NCBI RefSeq assembly: GCF_001968815.1
Contig: NZ_MIEQ01000046.1
Location: 62,001-126,000 of the forward strand
Reading direction: 5' to 3'
Source of the DNA: Motiliproteus sp. MSK22-1
GTDB taxonomy: Bacteria; Pseudomonadota; Gammaproteobacteria; Pseudomonadales; Balneatricaceae
Length of the DNA: 64,000 bases
The notes beneath the pieces are model-generated. The model was not told the origin of the DNA and searched no databases. It saw only the letters and a program-made list of their open reading frames with translations. Positions 27,836 to 36,837 of this stretch are shown piece by piece (within the stretch, counting starts at the first letter, position 1; the number at the start of each line of letters is the position of its first letter). Both the position numbers and the translations under genes were made by a program.

Positions 27836-28030
27836 CCCAATCTGATCTGACACTTCTTTTTAAAAAAGAGAGAGTTACCCGTTTTGATAAAGGTGCGCGA
27901 ACCTAAAATCAAAAAAGGTAGCTCTCATGATTCATACAACCAGCTCATCATTAAACACAAAGCAGGTTTGCTTAACTTGGCTGAAGAGCTGGGTAATGTA
28001 TCTGTAAATGGCAGCTACAGCGATTGAGCC
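27836..28030 (+). mobile_element. Relic of an IS481-type insertion sequence
   Basis: The frame at 27926-28027 encodes HDSYNQLIIKHKAGLLNLAE followed by ELGNVS. This matches the N-terminus of IS481-family transposases ('IKHK.GLLNLA.ELGNVSKACKVMG'). It then diverges and stops after seven more residues, so the helix-turn-helix and the DDE catalytic domain are missing. No in-frame start codon precedes it. About 85 bases upstream, TCTGATCTGACA (27841-27852) resembles the complement of a TGTCAGATCAGA terminal repeat of this family. Only a left-end fragment of about 190 bases remains. Confidence 0.65.
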
Positions 28031-28058
28031 AGCCTTTTTAGGTTGATTAAAAGAGCCC

Positions 28059-28685
28059 CTATTTGTTCTCAGTTAACGCTGTGTAGCTGGTAATGAGATT
28101 TCTATAATCTGGAATATGATTAGAGAAAAGAGCCCCTAAACCTTCCACATCATTACGCCAGTCTCGATGCAACTCACAGGCCAATCCAAACCATGTCATT
28201 AACTGCGCGCCTGCTTGTGACATGCGATCCCATGCGGAGTGACGAGTCACTTGATTAAACGTTCCAGAAGCATCGGTGACCACGAAAACATCGAAACCTT
28301 CTTCCAGGGCTGATAACGCGGGGAATGCCACGCAAACTTCAGTGACAACCCCAGCGATGATGAGCTGTTTTTTGCCTGTTGCTTTAACCGCATCAACAAA
28401 CTCTTCGTTGTCCCACGCATTAATCTGGCCCGGTCTCGCAATGTAAGGAGCTTCTGGGAACAGTTCTTTTAGCTCAGGCACCAATGGGCCATTAGGGCCG
28501 GTCTCAAAACTGGTCGTCAGTATGGTTGGCAAGTTAAAATACTTCGCCAAATCTCCAACAGCCAATACGTTGTTTTTGAACTTGTCAGGTTCGATATCTC
28601 GTACAAGCGACAACAATCCTGCTTGGTGATCTACTAACAAAACTGCCGCATCATTTTTATCTAAGCGAACATAAGGCTTGCTCAT
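28059..28685 (-). CDS. YcaC-like isochorismatase-family hydrolase
   Basis: From ATG 28685 (GAGGAGAAAG ahead) the protein has 208 residues. The triad is Asp in AVLLVDHQAGLL, Lys in VKATGKKQLIIAG (or near), and Cys in GVVTEVCVAFPAL. A cis-peptide Val-Thr/Val before the helix and the tail YRNLITSYTALTENK match YcaC of E. coli and Pseudomonas, an octameric hydrolase of unknown substrate. It is downstream of the pirin gene on the same strand (about 80 bases apart), and both diverge from a LysR regulator that probably controls them. Confidence 0.9.
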   Translation of the reverse strand: MSKPYVRLDKNDAAVLLVDHQAGLLSLVRDIEPDKFKNNVLAVGDLAKYFNLPTILTTSFETGPNGPLVPELKELFPEAPYIARPGQINAWDNEEFVDAVKATGKKQLIIAGVVTEVCVAFPALSALEEGFDVFVVTDASGTFNQVTRHSAWDRMSQAGAQLMTWFGLACELHRDWRNDVEGLGALFSNHIPDYRNLITSYTALTENK

Positions 28686-28768
28686 TTTCTTTCTCCTCAA
28701 GATTGATGACGCCGTTTTTGGCATCAGATGTAGTGCATGCTCAAAAGCCAGAGCCTGCAAAAATCAAA

Positions 28769-29632
28769 TTAATCAATGTTGCCAAACCGGCCACTGTTAA
28801 AATCCTCCACCGCCACGGCAATTTCTTCCTCGCTATTCATTACAAAAGGGCCATAACCGACCACAGGCTCGTCAATGGGCTCCCCACTTAACAGCAACAC
28901 GGAAGCATCGCCATTTGCCATTACAGATAAATCACGCTGTGATTGGCTAAGTACCACCAGATCGGCTTCACGAGCCGTGGTATCGCTATTGACTTGAATT
29001 GAGCCGTGCAAAACGATCACCGCAGTACTCCAACCCTCCGGTACCGGAATATCAACCGTGACACCCGGTGTTAGCTGAAGATCGAGTACTGTCATCGGTG
29101 TAAAGGTCTTAGCCGGACCTTTATGGCCTTCATACTCTCCCGCTATGACGCGCGCTGTTCCCGCGTTATCCATTAATGACACGGTAGGAATGTCCTTACT
29201 TTGTATAGCTTGATAGCCCGGTGGCGACATTTTGTCTTTAGCAGGTAGGTTGACCCATAGCTGGACCATATCGAGGGTTCCGCCTTCACGCCCAAAAGCC
29301 TCTGAGTGGTATTCTTCATGTAAAATTCCCGAAGCGGCCGTCATCCACTGGACATCACCCGGACCAATGACGCCGCCTTCATCAGTGGAATCCCGATGGG
29401 CTACCTCGCCCTTGTAAACAAGGGTGACGGTTTCAAATCCTCGGTGTGGGTGCTGACCGACTCCCCGGCGTTCATTCGAAATATCAAATTCCGCTGGGCC
29501 TGCACGATCCAGCAACAAGAATGGGCTGAGCGACTGACCCTGAGTGTTATAGGAAAACAGGGAGCGAACCGGAAAACCGTTACCCACCCAATGGGTTCTT
29601 GGAGCACTGTAAACGCCAACAATTTTTTTCAT
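28769..29632 (-). CDS. Pirin family protein (bicupin)
   Basis: 287 residues with the N-terminal pirin cupin: GVGQHPHRGFETVTLVYKGE provides His ligands, and SGILHEEYHSE provides the third His and Glu of the metal site. The C-terminal pirin_C cupin follows (about residues 180-285). Related proteins such as YhhW show quercetinase activity; others act in redox sensing. It sits first in the pirin-ycaC pair, divergent from lysR. This trio is frequently found as an electrophile- or redox-responsive unit; the role here is inferred. Confidence 0.92.
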   Translation of the reverse strand: MKKIVGVYSAPRTHWVGNGFPVRSLFSYNTQGQSLSPFLLLDRAGPAEFDISNERRGVGQHPHRGFETVTLVYKGEVAHRDSTDEGGVIGPGDVQWMTAASGILHEEYHSEAFGREGGTLDMVQLWVNLPAKDKMSPPGYQAIQSKDIPTVSLMDNAGTARVIAGEYEGHKGPAKTFTPMTVLDLQLTPGVTVDIPVPEGWSTAVIVLHGSIQVNSDTTAREADLVVLSQSQRDLSVMANGDASVLLLSGEPIDEPVVGYGPFVMNSEEEIAVAVEDFNSGRFGNID

Positions 29633-29744
29633 ACGATACTCCGTTAACTAAGATTTATCGTTCTAAAAAAGAGCTTAGTTTGTTGGCTTTTCTTTGACTA
29701 GAGTCTATATTTGCCGTCAGAGTCCTACTTATAGAACAATAGGT

Positions 29745-30665
29745 ATGCATCAAGATCTGAACGATTTATATTATTTTGTCCAAGTGGTGGAGCATGGAGG
29801 GTTCACCCAGGCGGGGCGTGCTCTGGGTATACCCAAATCCAAACTCAGCCGACGCATTGCTTTACTCGAAGAACGCCAAGAGGTGCGTTTAATACAGCGC
29901 ACGACTCGACGCTTTGTGGTGACTGAACTAGGTCAGGCATACTATGAACGATGCAAAGACCTGTTGCAGGCGGCAGAAGCGGCTCAATCAGTACTGGACG
30001 ATACACACGCTGTCCCTTGTGGAACGGTCCGCATTTCTTGTCCCATCGCTTTGCTGCAGGCACTGGTTGGGAATATATTGGTTGATTTTTCTGTTCAGTA
30101 TCCAGAGGTAACAATTCAATTGGTCGATATTAACCGGCCGGTTGACGTAGTGGGCGAGGGGCTGGATGTCTCTATTCGCGTCCGACCACTGCCTTTGGAA
30201 GATAGTGACTTGGCTATGCGATCACTGGGGTATGCGAGACAGTACTTGGTTGCCAGCCCCACACTGGTCGAGAAGCTAGGGGCACCCAAAATGCCAGCCG
30301 AACTGGCCAATTGGCCCAGTTTAGCAAATGGGCGCCCCGTCGACGGGTATTCCTGGAAATTGCTGGGCCCCAATGGCGCTGCTGCCAATCAACATCATCA
30401 GCCCAAGTTAATCACCACGGATATGTTGACGCTAAGGCAAGCGGCTATCGCGGGTATTGGTGTCGTGCAACTCCCTGAGATCATGGTATATAAGCAGCTT
30501 CAACAAGGAGAGCTGGTACGGCTGTTGGAGGACTGGTCACCACCCAAAGAAATCATACACGCAATATTCCCGACAAAACGCGGGCTCCCACCCGCGGTTC
30601 GTTTGCTGATTGATTTCCTGGCTGAACGATTCCGGGAAATGAAAATGATTAAGACCAGTATTTGA
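29745..30665 (+). CDS. LysR-family transcriptional regulator
   Basis: From ATG 29745 the protein has 306 residues. The winged helix-turn-helix lies at about residues 1-60 (LNDLYYFVQVVEHGGFTQAG, then LGIPKSKLSRRIALLEERQ). The effector domain follows (RISCPIALLQALVGNILVDF to the C-terminus) and belongs to the PBP2_CrgA-like group. It diverges from the pirin-ycaC genes with about 110 bases between the start codons, the usual geometry for LysR control of a neighbour. The effector is unknown. Confidence 0.92.
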   Translation: MHQDLNDLYYFVQVVEHGGFTQAGRALGIPKSKLSRRIALLEERQEVRLIQRTTRRFVVTELGQAYYERCKDLLQAAEAAQSVLDDTHAVPCGTVRISCPIALLQALVGNILVDFSVQYPEVTIQLVDINRPVDVVGEGLDVSIRVRPLPLEDSDLAMRSLGYARQYLVASPTLVEKLGAPKMPAELANWPSLANGRPVDGYSWKLLGPNGAAANQHHQPKLITTDMLTLRQAAIAGIGVVQLPEIMVYKQLQQGELVRLLEDWSPPKEIIHAIFPTKRGLPPAVRLLIDFLAERFREMKMIKTSI

Positions 30666-30704
30666 CCTCTTACAGGAACGTTATACTTTGATTGCTTATA
30701 CCCT

Positions 30705-33700
30705 TCATCTTGAAGGTAATGCAATGGCAGGGGACCAGTTTCGCCACTCCGGCTCTGCTTTCTCGTAGAGACTGAATGTTGTACCTGGCTTTGCCCTGGC
30801 AGTGGTATTCTCTTCCCCATTGCCGGGGGTTGCCATTGCAATTCCGCCTGCAAGAATGCTCTCCACCGATTCGGTGTTTATTTTTGCACCGCCAAATAGT
30901 TTGAAATTCAGGTCTATACCGCTGACATTCCAGAATTTTGTATTCTCCCGGACAATGGGCGCATAGCGAGATTCAATACTGATATGTATGTTTACGTACT
31001 TGGAGTCATCTGACAAACGAAAGCCGGTAACCTCACCAACGGGTATTTGTCTGAAGTAGACAGGAGAGCCTTTTTTAAGGGAGCCAAGTCTGTCGCTTCG
31101 TAAGATAAAAATGTTGCCGTTGCCGGTCCCACCATCAACCAGGAAGGGCTCCTTCTCTAACCCCCTGAAGTTGACAGCAGTGGGCCCAGACCCTGGACGA
31201 ACCTGGATATACCCACCGGTTACCAATGTTTCCAGGTTTTCTGTCGCAGTCAGCCCCAGTTTTGGTTTAACCACCCAGAAGTCACTGTTCTGTCGGATCA
31301 GGTACTGGTAGACCTTATCAATAGACGCAGAAACCAGAATTTGATCAGAATCAGGTTCCAGTGTTAAACCCAGGACTCGACCAATATCAAACCCCTGATA
31401 TCGAATCGGAGCATTTTTGGCCAAACCATTGGCTTTCGAGAACCTGATCTTGATTTGGAGTCCGTCGTCCATCGCCTTTTGACGATCGGGGTGGAGCCTG
31501 AACTGAGTTCCATTCTTGATTGATGATTTCTGCAGCTTTCCTGGAGTGTCAAACGCAATGCCTCCACCCAGCATTGCTTTGAGGGGTGCCGACTCAATCT
31601 TAACACCACCGAGTCCGGCCGTAACCGCCAAACCACTGGTATTCCAGAACCGGGTATTATGATTAATCAGACTGCTGTAAGAGGGGGCGATATGAACATC
31701 GATAGCAACCTGTTGTCCGCTATCGACCAATTTAACGGATTGAATGCTTCCTACCTGTATTTGACGGTAATAGACCGGAGTGCCCCGAGAGAGCCCCTTG
31801 GCCTCCTGAGCAAACAGTCTCAGATGTAGTCCTGGGGTAGAATAATCGAGCCTTGGTGGCTCTTTAAGTGCGCTAAACAGCCTCTGGGCCGATTTGGCAC
31901 TGGCTGTCTTCACTTTCTTACCCAGATCCATTTCGATGTAATTCCCTTTAATCAGGGTTTCCAGACCAGAAATGCCAGATAAACTAATCTCGGGTTTAAC
32001 CATCCAGAAACGCGTGTCTTCACTCAGTCTTCGTGCGGTTTGGCGCGGTAACTTGACAGTGGCTATAACAGATTCCTGTTTGTCGTCCATTTCCAGTCGA
32101 GTAACCTTGCCGATATCCAGCCCTTGCAGTCGAACAGCAGTCACTCCAGCGTTCAGCCCTTCGGCTGATTCAAAGCGCACCCGTACTAATACTCCAGTGT
32201 TTGCATCTTCAAAGTTGTTGTAGAGTTTGAACTTGCTACCGCTAGTGGCGTTTTGTCCGGGCCGTTCTCCATTGGCAATATCAAAGTTGATTCCGCCAAT
32301 TAATAGAGAGGAAAGAGAGTCAGTTTTTAATGACAATCCGGATAACCCTCCTTTAAGGCTTAAGCCACTGTTGTTCCAAAAGCGGGTGTTTTGCTTAACG
32401 AGGTTGGCATACTCTTCACGTATATTCAGATGAACATGAACCTGCTGGCCGTCTTCACTCAATTCATATCCCTGTACATCACCAACCTGAAGTTGACGAT
32501 AGTTAACGGGCGAACCCGCTTGCAGTGAACCGAGAGTGTCCGAGGACAGGGTGATATTCAGACCTGGATCTCCCGGCCCCAAAACCGGTGGATTAGGAAG
32601 GGCTTCAAATTCAAACACAGGCCCACCTTCACCTTTACGGGGTTCTATCTGGATATAGTTACCTTTTAGCAGGGTTTCCAGGCCGCTGATGCCCGAAAAG
32701 CCCAGACGAGGCTTAACCAGCCAAAATCGAGTGTTATTATTAAGCCTTGATTCAACTTCCGGCGGTAACTGTATTTCGGCGATAACTTTGCTGATTTCTT
32801 TTTCAAAGTTCAGCTTAACGACTGTTCCTATCTTTAAACCTTTGAAAATAACCGGTGTAACACCTGCTTCCAGACCTTTAGCCGTTTCAAAAGCCACTTT
32901 TACCAATACACCTGTATCAGCAGCTTCAAAGCTGTCGTATAACTTGAGTGTTTGACCGCTGGTAACAAGAGGGCCCTTGTCTTCATTCCCGGGGGTATCA
33001 AAACTGATCCCACCAATCAAAAGGGACGTTATGGAATCGGTTTGTAGCGACAGACCTGATAAGCTTCCTTTCAGACGAACCCCGCTGTTATTCCAAAAGC
33101 GGGAGTTGCCGCGCACCAACGGGGCGTATTCTTCCTTGATATTCACTTTTAGCAGGACTTCCTTACCGTCATCCGTAAGCTCATAGCCCTGGACGTCACC
33201 CACCTGCAACTGGCGGTAATGGACGGGTGATCCGTATTGAATAGAACCCAGCGTGTCTGCCCGTAAAGTGATATTTAATCCCGGATCTCCTGACTCCAGT
33301 GGAGGAGGCTCACTCAGCGCATCAAATTGAAATCTGGGTTCTCCTTCTCCAAGTCTCAGGCTGATGTATTCACCCGAGACAAGCGTATCCAGTCCGGATA
33401 TACCCTTAAGAGAGACCTGAGGTTTGACCAGCCAGAACACTGTTCCTTGTTTTAACGCTTTGGAGGCACGACGATCAAAGGAAACTTTGGCAACAACACC
33501 ATCAAGATCGGTATCCAACTCAAACTCTTCAACCAACCCAATAGGAATCCCCTGGTAACGGACTTCTGTTTTCCCCGCGACCAGCCCCTGGCCGGTTGGA
33601 AAATGAATAAGTACGGGAATATCGGCTTCAGCCTGGCTTTTGTAGAACAACCAGGCACCAATAGCGACGGCAACCAAAGGGAGTAACCAAATTATCGACA

Positions 33701-33752
33701 AGCGTTCTTTGGGTGTAACAACAGCTTCAGGAATATCCTGATGATCAATCAT
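30705..33752 (-). CDS. Multi-MCE-domain envelope lipid transport protein, LetB/YebT-like with eight MCE repeats
   Basis: A 1015-residue inner-membrane-anchored protein: one N-terminal transmembrane helix (IIWLLPLVAVAIGAWLF) and then eight successive MCE domains, starting near residues 45, 160, 280, 395, 515, 640, 760 and 880. Odd-numbered domains carry the pattern '.G.....V.Y.G..IG.V' (YQGIPIGLV, FKGLKIGTV, LQGLDIGKV, YQGFDIGRV). Even-numbered domains carry 'G.PV.YRQ.QVG.VQG' (YRQLQVGDVQGYEL twice, YRQIQVGSIQ, FRQIPVGEVTG). E. coli LetB has seven such rings (877 residues) and PqiB three. The family forms stacked hexameric tunnels that move lipids across the periplasm. It overlaps the upstream PqiA-like gene by 8 bases. 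Confidence 0.93.
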   Translation of the reverse strand: MIDHQDIPEAVVTPKERLSIIWLLPLVAVAIGAWLFYKSQAEADIPVLIHFPTGQGLVAGKTEVRYQGIPIGLVEEFELDTDLDGVVAKVSFDRRASKALKQGTVFWLVKPQVSLKGISGLDTLVSGEYISLRLGEGEPRFQFDALSEPPPLESGDPGLNITLRADTLGSIQYGSPVHYRQLQVGDVQGYELTDDGKEVLLKVNIKEEYAPLVRGNSRFWNNSGVRLKGSLSGLSLQTDSITSLLIGGISFDTPGNEDKGPLVTSGQTLKLYDSFEAADTGVLVKVAFETAKGLEAGVTPVIFKGLKIGTVVKLNFEKEISKVIAEIQLPPEVESRLNNNTRFWLVKPRLGFSGISGLETLLKGNYIQIEPRKGEGGPVFEFEALPNPPVLGPGDPGLNITLSSDTLGSLQAGSPVNYRQLQVGDVQGYELSEDGQQVHVHLNIREEYANLVKQNTRFWNNSGLSLKGGLSGLSLKTDSLSSLLIGGINFDIANGERPGQNATSGSKFKLYNNFEDANTGVLVRVRFESAEGLNAGVTAVRLQGLDIGKVTRLEMDDKQESVIATVKLPRQTARRLSEDTRFWMVKPEISLSGISGLETLIKGNYIEMDLGKKVKTASAKSAQRLFSALKEPPRLDYSTPGLHLRLFAQEAKGLSRGTPVYYRQIQVGSIQSVKLVDSGQQVAIDVHIAPSYSSLINHNTRFWNTSGLAVTAGLGGVKIESAPLKAMLGGGIAFDTPGKLQKSSIKNGTQFRLHPDRQKAMDDGLQIKIRFSKANGLAKNAPIRYQGFDIGRVLGLTLEPDSDQILVSASIDKVYQYLIRQNSDFWVVKPKLGLTATENLETLVTGGYIQVRPGSGPTAVNFRGLEKEPFLVDGGTGNGNIFILRSDRLGSLKKGSPVYFRQIPVGEVTGFRLSDDSKYVNIHISIESRYAPIVRENTKFWNVSGIDLNFKLFGGAKINTESVESILAGGIAMATPGNGEENTTARAKPGTTFSLYEKAEPEWRNWSPAIALPSR

Positions 33753-34371
33753 TGCGAGGGGCCTCCCGGTCCCAAATCAGCCGAGGGTCAAAACTCAGAG
33801 CGGCGAGAATGGTTAATACGACGACCGTAGCAAAAGCACTTGCTCCAGGGCCCGCAGTAATCGTGGCGATGGAGCCAAGGTCTACCAATGTTACCAATAC
33901 CGATATCATAAAAAGATCAAGCATCGACCAACGACCGATAAATTCAATAATTCGATACATCAGCGTGCATTGGCGGGCACTGAGCTTCCAGTGTCTCTGG
34001 ACTGCCAATAACAGCAATGTAAGGCCAAGCAGTTTGATTAGAGGAACAGCAATACTGGCCACAAAAACCAGAATGGCGATGGGGTACATGCCTGCTTGAG
34101 CCAAATGCATGACTCCTGACATTATCGTGTCAGGTTCACCACGACCCAAATAGACAACGGTCATTATCGGATAGAAATTAGCAGGGATCATCATTATGAA
34201 TCCTGCCAAGGTATAGCCCCAGGTAAGCATAATACTGTTAGGTAACCGGGCATGAAGACCAGAGCCGCAACGTATGCAGCAAGCCCGTTCACCAGGGCTT
34301 GCTTTTACTAATCGTTGCAGCTTATGACAACAGTGGCAAAGAGCCAAACCAGCGTTGATAGCTGTTTTCAT
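33745..34371 (-). CDS. PqiA/LetA-like integral membrane protein, single module (second of two)
   Basis: 208 residues: an N-terminal zinc-ribbon-like pair of CxxC motifs (CHCCHKL and CIRCGSGL), then four predicted membrane helices (TLAGFIMMIPANFYPIMTVV, YPIAILVFVASIAVPLIKLL and two more). E. coli PqiA and LetA are about 420 residues and contain two such modules; here each module is a separate gene. It would form the inner-membrane partner of the Mce tunnel protein. It overlaps its neighbours on both sides (4 and 8 bases), showing tight coupling. Confidence 0.9.
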   Translation of the reverse strand: MKTAINAGLALCHCCHKLQRLVKASPGERACCIRCGSGLHARLPNSIMLTWGYTLAGFIMMIPANFYPIMTVVYLGRGEPDTIMSGVMHLAQAGMYPIAILVFVASIAVPLIKLLGLTLLLLAVQRHWKLSARQCTLMYRIIEFIGRWSMLDLFMISVLVTLVDLGSIATITAGPGASAFATVVVLTILAALSFDPRLIWDREAPRND

Positions 34372-34994
34372 GCAGACCGACCCTCCAGTCTATCCCAACA
34401 TTCATGACTGTCGAACTGTTGTTGTGCGTAAACCATAAGCAGCATCAAGACAATAAAAGCATAAAGACCGGTACCCATTTGCAGGTCACCAAGGTCCTTC
34501 ATTTTTATAATGGCGACAAGCAAGCTAAGCATATAAACATCAAGCATCCCCCAATGTTTGAGATGATGATGACTTTTAAGCAGCACTATCTGTATTTTGG
34601 GGAACAGGTAAAAGCGTGAAAACAGACAGGTGGTAAATAGCAGTAATAACAACAATAGAGGCACGATTAAACTACAAAATGCGACCATAAAGGCCATCCA
34701 CCAACTACCACTGTTTAGCAACTGAACGACACCGTTCAGCATGGTGTTTGCATTGGCGTGCCCCAGCAGTTTTATAGTCATGACCGGAAGGGTGGCTGCC
34801 GGAATAAACAGTAACAAAGCCGTTAAACTTAACGCTAATGTCCGATTGATACTATCGAACTTTTTATGGGCTAAAAGGGCACCGCAACGAGGGCATTTGG
34901 CGCGGCTGTTTACAGAAAGGCCGGCCAAATTGACCAAGAGGTCACAATCATGGCAGGCATGAAGCCTGTTGCTGGCGGCTGCACTCAAACTCAT
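34368..34994 (-). CDS. PqiA/LetA-like integral membrane protein, single module (first of two)
   Basis: Also 208 residues, with CHDCDLL and CPRCGALL zinc-ribbon-like motifs and four membrane helices (ALSLTALLLFIPAATLPVMT, MVAFCSLIVPLLLLLLLF, then two more). The sequence is clearly homologous to the next gene but divergent, so the pair corresponds to the two halves of PqiA/LetA. It is the first gene of the three-gene minus-strand operon, read from the 34995-35417 region. Confidence 0.9.
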   Translation of the reverse strand: MSLSAAASNRLHACHDCDLLVNLAGLSVNSRAKCPRCGALLAHKKFDSINRTLALSLTALLLFIPAATLPVMTIKLLGHANANTMLNGVVQLLNSGSWWMAFMVAFCSLIVPLLLLLLLFTTCLFSRFYLFPKIQIVLLKSHHHLKHWGMLDVYMLSLLVAIIKMKDLGDLQMGTGLYAFIVLMLLMVYAQQQFDSHECWDRLEGRSA

Positions 34995-35417
34995 CTACGC
35001 CAACTGATATCTATTGTTTTTCGAAATCAATGTTTTCTTCAACCTTCAGGTTCCTCTATATTCACAGATATGCCATCCAAGTACGCTGTAAAGCATTGTA
35101 CCGATTATCAACTCTGCTTAAACCATCCCGTCGCTTATTTTCCGTTGCTGCTGAATTCAGTTTGACATTAAACATGCCATTGACCTGCCGCCCCAGGACA
35201 ATTTGGCTACTCGATAAAGTAACTGCGTGTATTTTCACACAATAATAAAACTATTCTGCTTTACTAAGGTCATCACTCTATAAGCGGCAAGGTATGTGGA
35301 CCCCAAACGATGTGGGCGGTAAACAAAGAAGTCGCAATGATTGAAAATACATTGAAGCGCAGGCGATTGGCGCCTTGAGATTTCTCCGACGACCAAAACG
35401 ACCAAAGAGGTCAATGC
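34995..35417. other. Divergent intergenic region upstream of the PqiA-like and methyltransferase genes
   Basis: About 420 AT-rich bases containing the promoters of both flanking units. TTTGACATTAAAC at about 35160 is a possible -35 on the plus strand. I see no convincing gene, repeat or RNA element. Confidence 0.4.
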
Positions 35418-35909
35418 ATGTCACGATTGGACAGCGTAATCCGACGTTTGGAGGCTCAGCGTAAGTGCCTGGGTGCTGCAGCCGGAGAAATTGCAAATAC
35501 CGACGGCGTGGTGTTTGAGCTGGGACTGGGCAATGGGCGTACTTTTGACCACCTGCGAGAGCTTTTGCCAGACCGGGAAATCTTTGTCTTTGATCGAAAT
35601 GTTGCCGCTCATCCCAGCTGTATACCCGATGACAATCATCTTTTTCTGGGGGAGTTTCAACAAACACTGGTCGATGTATCTGAGCGGTTCGCTGGACAAT
35701 GTGCTCTTGTTCACGCTGATGTTGGAACAGGAGTGGAAGGAAGCAGCAGATCAATGGCTCGCTTCTTAAGTGAAATATTGGAGCCTTTTCTGAAAAATGG
35801 GGCGATCGTGGCGAGCGATCAGATGTTCAATATAGCAGGCTGTGAAGCCTTGCCGCTTCCTGCTGGTGTTGCTCCGAACCGGTATTTTTTACTTAAAAAA
35901 ATACGCTAG
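35418..35909 (+). CDS. Class I SAM-dependent methyltransferase (Methyltransf_17-like)
   Basis: A short 163-residue protein with the SAM-binding glycine motif VFELGLGNGRTFDHLRE, motif II at EIFVFDRNVAAHP, and an acidic loop at ALVHADVGTG. It lacks extra domains and matches the small COG-type family PF12692, whose substrate is unknown. AGAGGT lies about 6 bases before the ATG. It is followed 70 bases later by a small lipoprotein gene. Family fairly sure, function open. Confidence 0.8.
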   Translation: MSRLDSVIRRLEAQRKCLGAAAGEIANTDGVVFELGLGNGRTFDHLRELLPDREIFVFDRNVAAHPSCIPDDNHLFLGEFQQTLVDVSERFAGQCALVHADVGTGVEGSSRSMARFLSEILEPFLKNGAIVASDQMFNIAGCEALPLPAGVAPNRYFLLKKIR

Positions 35910-35979
35910 TGGTCAAATCGTTCTGTTGGTCAGAAACCATTGTTTAGTCGATAAACTATTTCAGAGGTCAACGATAGCA

Positions 35980-36333
35980 ATGAAAATAATACTAACCTTA
36001 GGAGCCGCTCTGATCCTTTCTGCCTGCAGCAGTGCTCAGTATATGAGTAAAGACTGGGCAGGAGTGGGTTATCAGGAGCAGAGAATTGACAATTCCACCT
36101 ACCAACTCAGCTATACCGGCAGCAAAAGCTTTGCAGGAAACGAAGAAGAAGCCTGGAGTCTGATTGAAGAATTTTGGAACAAACGAGCAACAGAGCTTTG
36201 CCGCAGTTCTGTGTACCAGAGTAGTGAACTGAAAAGGCTTAAGCCCTGTAAAACTTTCTACACCATGGGTGAAGATCATAGCATTCGTGAATACCGCTGT
36301 TTTCTGGAGCTAAAAGGGAATCTCAGTTGTTAA
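35980..36333 (+). CDS. Small outer-membrane or periplasmic lipoprotein (CC0125/CC1285-like)
   Basis: From ATG 35980 (AGAGG about 12 bases ahead) the protein has 117 residues with a lipoprotein signal MKIILTLGAALILSACSS; Cys16 would be acylated. The mature part has YQEQRIDNSTYQLSYTGS and four further cysteines. The pattern 'Y.E..ID...Y.V.Y.G' is that of a small lipoprotein family first named from Caulobacter. No function is known. Confidence 0.75.
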   Translation: MKIILTLGAALILSACSSAQYMSKDWAGVGYQEQRIDNSTYQLSYTGSKSFAGNEEEAWSLIEEFWNKRATELCRSSVYQSSELKRLKPCKTFYTMGEDHSIREYRCFLELKGNLSC

Positions 36334-36345
36334 TCACAGCGAGAG

Positions 36346-36837
36346 CTAAAGCTCTTCAAAGTCATCAGATTCGTTATTTTCATCGATGATACGATTAAGA
36401 TCGAGAAGAATAATCAAGTCATCGTTATGGTAGCTTACACCCTGTATAAACTTGGTGCTCTCTTCTGTGCCTACATTGGGGGCACGTTCAATTGAGGATT
36501 GATTCAGATAAATGACTTCTGCAACAGAATCAACCAACATCCCAACCACCTGATCATCAAGCTCGATAACGACAATCCGTGTATTATCCGAAGCTTCGGT
36601 TTTTGGTAAGCCAAAAAGTGTGCGGGTATCAACAACGGTAATAACATTACCACGCAAATTAATGATACCGATTATGTACTCGGCAGAGCCGGGTACCGGC
36701 GCTATTTCAGTCAACCTCAGCACTTCCATAACCTGCATGACATTGATGCCGTAATACTCTTCTGCCAGCTGGAACGTCGCCCATTGCAGCAATACGTCAT
36801 CAGATTCTTTATCCGTGCTTACTTGATTTGTTGCCAT
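36346..36837 (-). CDS. CheW chemotaxis coupling protein (lone)
   Basis: 163 residues with the complete CheW domain: WATFQLAEEYYGINVMQVME, VPGSAEYIIGIINLRGNVIT, VVDTRTLFGLP. CheW couples receptors to CheA. The C-terminus is acidic (DDFEEL). It is not part of the operon that begins at 37315 but is encoded divergently about 480 bases away; it could serve another chemotaxis system or this one. Confidence 0.93.
   Translation of the reverse strand: MATNQVSTDKESDDVLLQWATFQLAEEYYGINVMQVMEVLRLTEIAPVPGSAEYIIGIINLRGNVITVVDTRTLFGLPKTEASDNTRIVVIELDDQVVGMLVDSVAEVIYLNQSSIERAPNVGTEESTKFIQGVSYHNDDLIILLDLNRIIDENNESDDFEEL

Noticed and set aside
33745-34994. Frameshifted single pqiA gene
   Set aside because: Each half has its own start, zinc-ribbon-like motif and full set of helices, and the same split form is known in other gammaproteobacteria, so these look like two intact genes.
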